Part shown: positions 58,428-64,000 of the stretch, piece after piece
How the letters are laid out: the number at the start of each line of letters is the position of its first letter
Position numbering within the stretch: position 1 is the first letter of the stretch
Source of the DNA: Gymnopus androsaceus JB14
Taxonomy: Eukaryota > Basidiomycota > Agaricomycetes > Agaricales > Omphalotaceae
Direction: 5' to 3'
Assembly: GCA_009733575.1 (NCBI GenBank)
Contig: ML769657.1
Span: forward strand, 1-64,000
DNA: 64,000 nucleotides
The notes under the pieces: generated by a model
Databases searched by the model: none
What the model was told of the DNA's origin: nothing
Seen by the model: only the letters and a program-made list of their open reading frames with translations
Translations under genes and position numbers: made by a program

Positions 58428-60501
58428 CTAGTCTTCTTCCATAGCATCCTCCGCCATCTTCTCCTGTTGTCTGGCCGAACGACGTGCTGGAATGACGATT
58501 GTCTTCGGAGCTGTTTTGGAAGGCACCTTCCCCCCGGTGGTCATGCGAGCAGTCAGAGAACGGCGTTTTGGTGGAGACGGTGTAGATGATGTCGCTTCGA
58601 GATCGGGAGCAGGTCGCTTCTTGGGAGAGGAAGACGAAGCCGACGAGGAGGTAGAAGCAGAAGGTGAGGAAGATGTAGAGGCCGAAAGGTCGGTCTGGTA
58701 CAAGCTGCGAATCCGCTCCAACCGTGACTTTTTTTCCTCAGCCTCTTTTTTAGCCCTCGCACTAACGAGCTCCAGGCGACAAGCCTCGGCGGTGCGGGCT
58801 TCCTCCCTTTTCAACTCTGCAACCCGTACAGCCTCATCTTCTGCTCGCATAGCTTCCCGCTTGTCGATTTCGGCTTGGTGATAAAGTAAGCGAACCCCAT
58901 CCTTGTCAACAGGCAAGATGTCAATCCGAGTCGCAAGATTAACACAGTGCCTAGACGGATTCGTAACAGGACCTCCCAACCGCGTTGCAGTAATGTCCCA
59001 CCTGAAAGGAGCGTGAGCACTACACAAGACTGAGAAATAAGTGATATACGCACATCAACGGTGACAACTCGACTGCAACGACAGTTCCCGGATATAAGTG
59101 GTCCGCGTACTGATTCGGATGCAGGATTCGTTGCATAGAGTCGTAGACAGGCGGAGGATTCACTCGAACAGAACTCAGATCGACCTTTTCAGTGAGAGCC
59201 CTAAGTAGCCCATCGGGATCAGAGAAACTAGCAAGAGTATGGTTATCCAAGTCTAGTAATGATTTACAGTGAGTGGAAGATTAAATGAATGGATTGGAAG
59301 CCCCACCTAGGTTTCCTGTTGGCTCCAAAGCTGCAAGATTCTTTTGGCGCTGCAATTCAAACATTTTGCTTGGAGAAGGTAAAATGTCGCCTGGAACGCG
59401 ATGAGATAATGCGAAATGAACGCGGCGAAAACATACCTTGGAGCTCATGACGGGAAAACTTTGGTGCAACCGTCAGCTTGCTGGGGACGTTGGACAGAGC
59501 ATTGGGGCCGACAACAGGGAGTGAACGACCATCGTGGGCATGGAAAACCCAACGGGTTCCATTGACGCCGTTTGGGTAAAGTTTTTCTGCAAGAAAATGC
59601 ATTTGAGAGACAAGACACCGGATTAAAAATTACTCACTGTCTCGTGGCTCGTTGACTTCCTCATGTTTGGCAAAAAGCACCTCTAAAACTGCAGCAAGCA
59701 ATTCAAAAACTTGTGTACATTCTTGAATAACAGCCCAGTCGCCTTCCGTAGTGTTGTCGTCCGCGACAGGGGCTTGCAAGCGCAGACGTAACTTGGCTTT
59801 CTTCAAAGTGTCCAAGTTGATCTATATGGAAAGCGATTAGAACGAGCAAACCCAAATAAATATAAAGAAACCCCGAAATACGCACTTCTCCTGCATAACG
59901 ACTGATCATGTCAAGGTAAGGCCCCGTTTTATTCCCTTCCTCCGCATCCGCAATGCGAGCAACAATCCTGAACACAGGGACATCGCCATGTTCATCGACA
60001 ACCCAAAAAGCTCCATCCCCTTTACCCGCCAGACGACGAATAGTGTGAGGGAATGGCTTGGACGGCAAGGGGATTTCAGAGGAGGGCTTGTCCAGATAAA
60101 AGCGTTGAGCAGCTCCAAGAGGGGTAAGGGTCGCGAGTATGTCATTGAGCATGGCCTCCGTTCGTTCGTAAAGGGCTGCCTTGCTGTCCTCCGCCGGCGG
60201 AGGAGACAGATCGCGGTGGGAGAGGGAGGGAGAAAGGGACTGAAGAGGAGGCACCTCATCGCCTTCATCCTCCTCTTCTTCTACTGTCACACTGGGAGTA
60301 GCTCTTTTCCTTCCCACCGAACCGAATTCCTCGCCAGAGCTAACGGTGTCGCTTGCCTGAACGTCACCATCAATATCATTAACAGATTCTGCAAGATAGA
60401 AACATAAGGATTAAGTAGGCACATGAAATATAAAAGAACTCGCCAAAGGTTTCGTCGATATCCATTGAAAGAGAGGGAGAGGACGTAGAAGGAGATGTCA
60501 T
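58428..60501 (-). CDS. coiled-coil protein adjacent to the Helitron helicase
   Basis: About seven exons read cleanly. MTSPSTSSPSLSMDIDETFG is followed by an acidic region and RDLSPPPAEDSKAALYERTE. Further segments are LAGKGDGAFWVVDEHGDVPV, RIVARIADAEEG, LDTLKKAKLRLRLQAPVAD, VFELLAAVLEVLFAKHEEVN, NGVNGTRWVFHAHDGRSLPV and LHPNQYADHLYPGTVVAVEL. A long charged coiled coil (EAMRAEDEAVRVAELKREEA) and a Ser/Lys-rich tail ending AEDAMEED close the protein. The C-terminal KKRPAP and PPKRRS patches look like nuclear signals. Stop to start distance to the helicase is only 40 bases, same strand. No known domain. It may assist the element's replication or be host-derived. Confidence 0.6.
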
Positions 60502-60541
60502 AGCAGAAAGCGCGGGTTATTGAGCGCGGGTATTCGCAAAT

Positions 60542-63500
60542 TTAGCAATCGAGGTAGAGGTAAACGTAGAGAAAAGCGCTGCACCCTTTATAAGATTGCA
60601 GGACCGCTGTTTGCTGTTCAGTGATAGAAATGATCGAATTAGTCGTTTCACGACCGTCGTAGCTTCTGAATTGGATATTATTGTCGGATGTTCGAGCAGT
60701 AAAATGATGATTACCATAGTATCCGATTCCTGAAAGTCGATATCGAATGCCAAGGGAGGGAATTGAGAGCACCTGTGAAGGAGAGAGGGAGGCCGGGCCT
60801 TCAAACTGAAACATTAAAATTTGGGGTATTTGCTGGTGTCGTGGTGCGGTGAAACGATCAAGATTACTGACGGAGGAAGTAGCATGGCGTTGAATCCAAT
60901 CTTGAGTGGAGGTCGACGTTGAAGAAAGATGTAAACGCGCAGCCATGTCATTTGTAATGGCAACAATGGCCGGAAGACGCACGACTTGGGCGCCAAACGA
61001 AACCTCGGTATATCCTCTGTCTCTTCCAGGTATGTAACGAGACAACAATTCAGGAAGCGACGCGAGCCGCTGACCGGTACGAGGATATTTTTCAGGACTC
61101 ACAATCGCAAGACGATCTCGCCAAGAATCTCTTAAAGTATTCCAAACATCGCGATCGATCGTAAGATCAGGATTGTCGATCAAGATGCTCAAAATAGAAA
61201 ACATTGTATCGTCAACAGCAATTTGGGATTTCCAGGCGCTGCGAGATACATCAGACATACAGGAGTAACAACGGTGGAGTAGCACTAATGCGGTATCATA
61301 GGCACAACTCCAATTATTGGAGTCCCAAGATGGGCCGATAGCAGGAATGACTGGATTTGGAAATCGTTGGGAGCTAGAAGCAGCTGCTGAAGCGGGAAAC
61401 ACGGCAATAGGAACGGGAGCTGGCTTCGTGGTCGACAATACATTCAATTTCGTAGGTGGACTTCGGTTAGCCTCGATCGCGGTTGCTTTCTTTTTCTTAC
61501 TGAGAGGCCCTGCATCACCTTCGATGTGCTTTCGTTTAACCGGCTTCTTTGCTGCTTGAGGGTAGATATACGAGAATTGGACCTTTGAAAATTGGAATCT
61601 ACGCTCAGACTCAGCATCAGGTATACTCCGCAAGGATCCGTCATGAAAGCCCCAATCTACCATAGTATTGTGTTCCATGGCTTCCAGTCGCATGGACTTG
61701 AAATACAACTCAAAAGGTATCACGGGTTCATTCAAAAAGTTCAAGTTAATCTTGTCAGTTATGTAAAGTCCCTGCCTTGATGTTGCTCTTGAAGTCGAAA
61801 CGTAGTTTGCCCATTGCCGGACCCGAAGATTGCATATGACAACATCCAATGTCTGACCTTGCGCTGACTGCCCTGTGACCGCGAAACCTGCCTGGAACGG
61901 CATCTGTGAGCGATTCACTGTCACGCGGACACGACCTCTACCTTGCAAGAATACTGTGGTGTGCATTCGCCACTTCTGCGGCCGTATGGGATAATGATTA
62001 GGTGGTAGATCAGTCAACTTAAAATTACCGTTTGGAAACTCCACTAACGCCCCAGCACAGTAGCTGCAACCATTGTCGTCAATCTTCATATCTAAACTGC
62101 GCAAGTATCCCCTGGCGCCATTTGTAACACCAAGTTCAGTGCACAGATTTCTGTCTCGCAGTACTACAGGCATGCCAATGTATAGTTTCAGGTAGCCCGG
62201 GAGAGACTGTGACAGAGACGAACTGGAAGTACTGAGAGCAAGTAATTGCTGTTGAACATCCCGATCTGGGAACTCAACCTTCCCTTTTGTACCTCTCTCT
62301 TCATTCAAGTCTGGGTAAATGATAGTGTCATGTGCTGCACACAGTACCATATTGGGCCCTGAATCGTCTGCACACACCGCATCCGCTTTCCACTCATTGA
62401 TTGCGTGGCGAATATGATTCGTAGAGACAATGGCAGATGCTAGGTAAGGTTTGCTACCCGCCAAAGTGCAACCGCTGGGATTATCAACGGAACGGATCAA
62501 TCTCGAGTTGAAAAGATCAACATCTGCCTCTGTACATTGGCGGACACGCAATCTCAGTACAGCTGCAGCATATTCCGGGTCCGTCTCCATTCGTTTCTGT
62601 TCTGTAAGGGTCACGACACTATTAATAGTTTTCCATCCTAATCGCCCTATCCTTGCCATCGCTTCAGAGTCGGTATTATTTGCAACAGCTTTCAGAGGTT
62701 CATATAAAGGTGTACCTCCAGAAGGCGGGAATTGGTACAAATCCCCAGAGAAAATGATGTTGATCCCACCGAAGAACACGTCTCTTTTTTCCTTTGCCCA
62801 ACGAAGTGCAGCGTCAATTTCGGCAAGTAGCTGTGCAGAAACAAGGGATACTTCATCTATGAGCAGTAGGGTAACATCTTTCCATTCATCCCGTAATTTT
62901 GCCTGTTTCAGTACAGACATAATGGCTGTGAAATCTTCCAGGCTTTCACCGGGCTCACGAGTACTTCTCCCATTGCGGGCTCTCTTGACATGTAAACCTA
63001 GGCCCTTGTGGATAGTACTGCCCTCAATCAAACAAGCTGCACCGCCGGTAAGAGCCAAGGCCCTAATGGTGTGATCAAGGCCATAATATTTCATAACTTC
63101 TTTTACAGCCCGAACGACGTGAGTTTTTCCTGTTCCTCCTGGACCAGTCAGGAACATACGAAGCGGATCTTTCGCAATCCATTCTTCATCACTTTCAACA
63201 TAACGTTTTAGGAGATTAGTGCAAATGATTTCAAAAGCACGTCGTTGGCCCTGATTTAGAGTAAAGCGTTTCAGGACATCAACCTTAATTGAATCGGAAC
63301 TGCTTGATGGTCCACAGTCGGAACCAGACAGATCATCTTTGGGTAACCTTTTGTAATTGTGATCACTGGACGGCAAGGAAGCACTCGCAACTGATAGGTG
63401 AGCGGAAGGTAATGACATCGACTGGGAAGATATGTTTGATTTGGTTTGTCTCGCCTTGACGATTTTCTCTGCCGTGGCTTTCGCCTCCTTCTCCCAACGA

Positions 63501-64000
63501 TCAAGATTGTGCAAGGTAATAAGTGGGAGGCTGCGGCAATGTTTGTTGGTTAGCGCAATCGTGTCACTTATAGCCTGATCTGGGGGTTCTAGCCAAAGAG
63601 ACATATGTAAATCTCTTTTAAGCAGTACAGCACGTATTTCTGATTGCGACAATCCTACATCTTTCCCATTCAAGTTGACGGCAGTGACAAAGTCATAGTT
63701 GTCGTCAAGTTCATCAAGGCCAAACTTATCGGAAAAGCTACTGGCAGTGGCTGCTTGAGACGCACGCATCAGGGCGGCCTGTTTTTTAAGTCTTTCGGCA
63801 TCGCGTTGGTCTTCACATTCATGAACTTCTTCCCAGTTACTGATGACTCGTTTGGCATACAGAGGGAACGAAAAGGATTGAAAGGCGTCATCGACTGTCG
63901 TTTGCAAAAGGGGGTGATTGACACTAAAAGGCTTAAAGTGAGCGAGAAGAAATAATCTGTATTCAGGTGTGCTTTTGCGAGGTACGACAGTGCCTATGAT
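60542..64000 (-). CDS. Helitron-type Rep/helicase, C-terminal part, fused to a cysteine-protease-like domain (runs off the window)
   Basis: Open from the right edge (VVPRKSTPEYRLFLLAHFKP, typical of the spacer before Helitron helicases) to a stop at 60542, about 1,150 residues, no intron needed. PIF1 core: Walker A GPGGTGKTH (about 63130), TGGAACLIEGSTIHKGLGL, Walker B LLLIDEVSL, FSGDLYQFPP, and near the end QAGFAVTGQSAQGQTLD and NYVSTSRATSRQGL (motifs V/VI). After a basic linker KRKHIEGDAGPLSKKKKAT comes a second domain: NNWSCAYDTALVLLH (Cys position) and YRLSGIGYYGNHHFTAR with FRSYDGR (His and Asp positions), resembling ubiquitin-specific or Ulp-type cysteine proteases found on Agaricomycete elements. 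The HUH Rep nuclease would lie beyond 64000, so Helitron identity is inferred from the helicase. Confidence 0.82.
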   Translation of the reverse strand: MIGTVVPRKSTPEYRLFLLAHFKPFSVNHPLLQTTVDDAFQSFSFPLYAKRVISNWEEVHECEDQRDAERLKKQAALMRASQAATASSFSDKFGLDELDDNYDFVTAVNLNGKDVGLSQSEIRAVLLKRDLHMSLWLEPPDQAISDTIALTNKHCRSLPLITLHNLDRWEKEAKATAEKIVKARQTKSNISSQSMSLPSAHLSVASASLPSSDHNYKRLPKDDLSGSDCGPSSSSDSIKVDVLKRFTLNQGQRRAFEIICTNLLKRYVESDEEWIAKDPLRMFLTGPGGTGKTHVVRAVKEVMKYYGLDHTIRALALTGGAACLIEGSTIHKGLGLHVKRARNGRSTREPGESLEDFTAIMSVLKQAKLRDEWKDVTLLLIDEVSLVSAQLLAEIDAALRWAKEKRDVFFGGINIIFSGDLYQFPPSGGTPLYEPLKAVANNTDSEAMARIGRLGWKTINSVVTLTEQKRMETDPEYAAAVLRLRVRQCTEADVDLFNSRLIRSVDNPSGCTLAGSKPYLASAIVSTNHIRHAINEWKADAVCADDSGPNMVLCAAHDTIIYPDLNEERGTKGKVEFPDRDVQQQLLALSTSSSSLSQSLPGYLKLYIGMPVVLRDRNLCTELGVTNGARGYLRSLDMKIDDNGCSYCAGALVEFPNGNFKLTDLPPNHYPIRPQKWRMHTTVFLQGRGRVRVTVNRSQMPFQAGFAVTGQSAQGQTLDVVICNLRVRQWANYVSTSRATSRQGLYITDKINLNFLNEPVIPFELYFKSMRLEAMEHNTMVDWGFHDGSLRSIPDAESERRFQFSKVQFSYIYPQAAKKPVKRKHIEGDAGPLSKKKKATAIEANRSPPTKLNVLSTTKPAPVPIAVFPASAAASSSQRFPNPVIPAIGPSWDSNNWSCAYDTALVLLHRCYSCMSDVSRSAWKSQIAVDDTMFSILSILIDNPDLTIDRDVWNTLRDSWRDRLAIVSPEKYPRTGQRLASLPELLSRYIPGRDRGYTEVSFGAQVVRLPAIVAITNDMAARLHLSSTSTSTQDWIQRHATSSVSNLDRFTAPRHQQIPQILMFQFEGPASLSPSQVLSIPSLGIRYRLSGIGYYGNHHFTARTSDNNIQFRSYDGRETTNSIISITEQQTAVLQSYKGCSAFLYVYLYLDC

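Overview
The window looks like nuclear DNA of a mushroom-forming basidiomycete (Agaricomycetes). Genes are dense and carry many short GT..AG introns of about 45-65 bases. The gene content fits: two P450s, a monocarboxylate-type MFS transporter, tandem DUF6533 membrane proteins, an EHN-type epoxide hydrolase, a fucose-lectin-like protein, SPT20, HGH1, an NsdD-like GATA factor and a Helitron-type helicase. The species cannot be named from the sequence. No rRNA, tRNA or CRISPR was recognised.

Layout. 0-4.6 kb: a large minus-strand SH3 plus Ras-association protein resembling Bud14/Tea4, with several one-base frame breaks. 5.1-6.2 kb: a decayed topoisomerase II ATPase-domain relic. 6.4-12.9 kb: a Cys/Thr-rich secreted protein, a MULE-like non-autonomous transposon with a 9-bp target duplication, a small secreted protein, and a decayed segmental copy of the 19.5-21.4 kb region. 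13-25.6 kb: an MFS transporter whose promoter is partly triplicated and carries a Harbinger-type MITE, a foldback element, an epoxide hydrolase, a second secreted family member, HGH1 and a P450. 25.7-40.6 kb: a lectin-like secreted protein, SPT20, two tandem DUF6533 genes, a putative HELSH metalloprotease and a GATA factor. 40.6-46.7 kb: gene-poor, dominated by a diverged direct duplication and a hairpin element. 46.7-52.2 kb: a conserved basidiomycete protein and a second P450.

52.9-64 kb reads as one Helitron-associated locus. It holds the C-terminal part of a Rep/helicase fused to a cysteine-protease-like domain (running off the right edge), a coiled-coil protein, a motif-deficient PIF1-like ORF, a protein resembling DNA polymerase delta subunit 4, two nucleotidyltransferase-like proteins and two unknown small proteins. 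This locus is the best candidate for something undescribed.

Most single-copy genes splice cleanly. The SH3-RA gene, the epoxide hydrolase, the first P450 and one secreted paralogue show one-base frame breaks, mostly at homopolymers. Those gene models should be read as 'intact gene with probable sequence indels' or as young pseudogenes. Exon boundaries were read by eye from splice consensus and protein continuity and are not RNA-supported.
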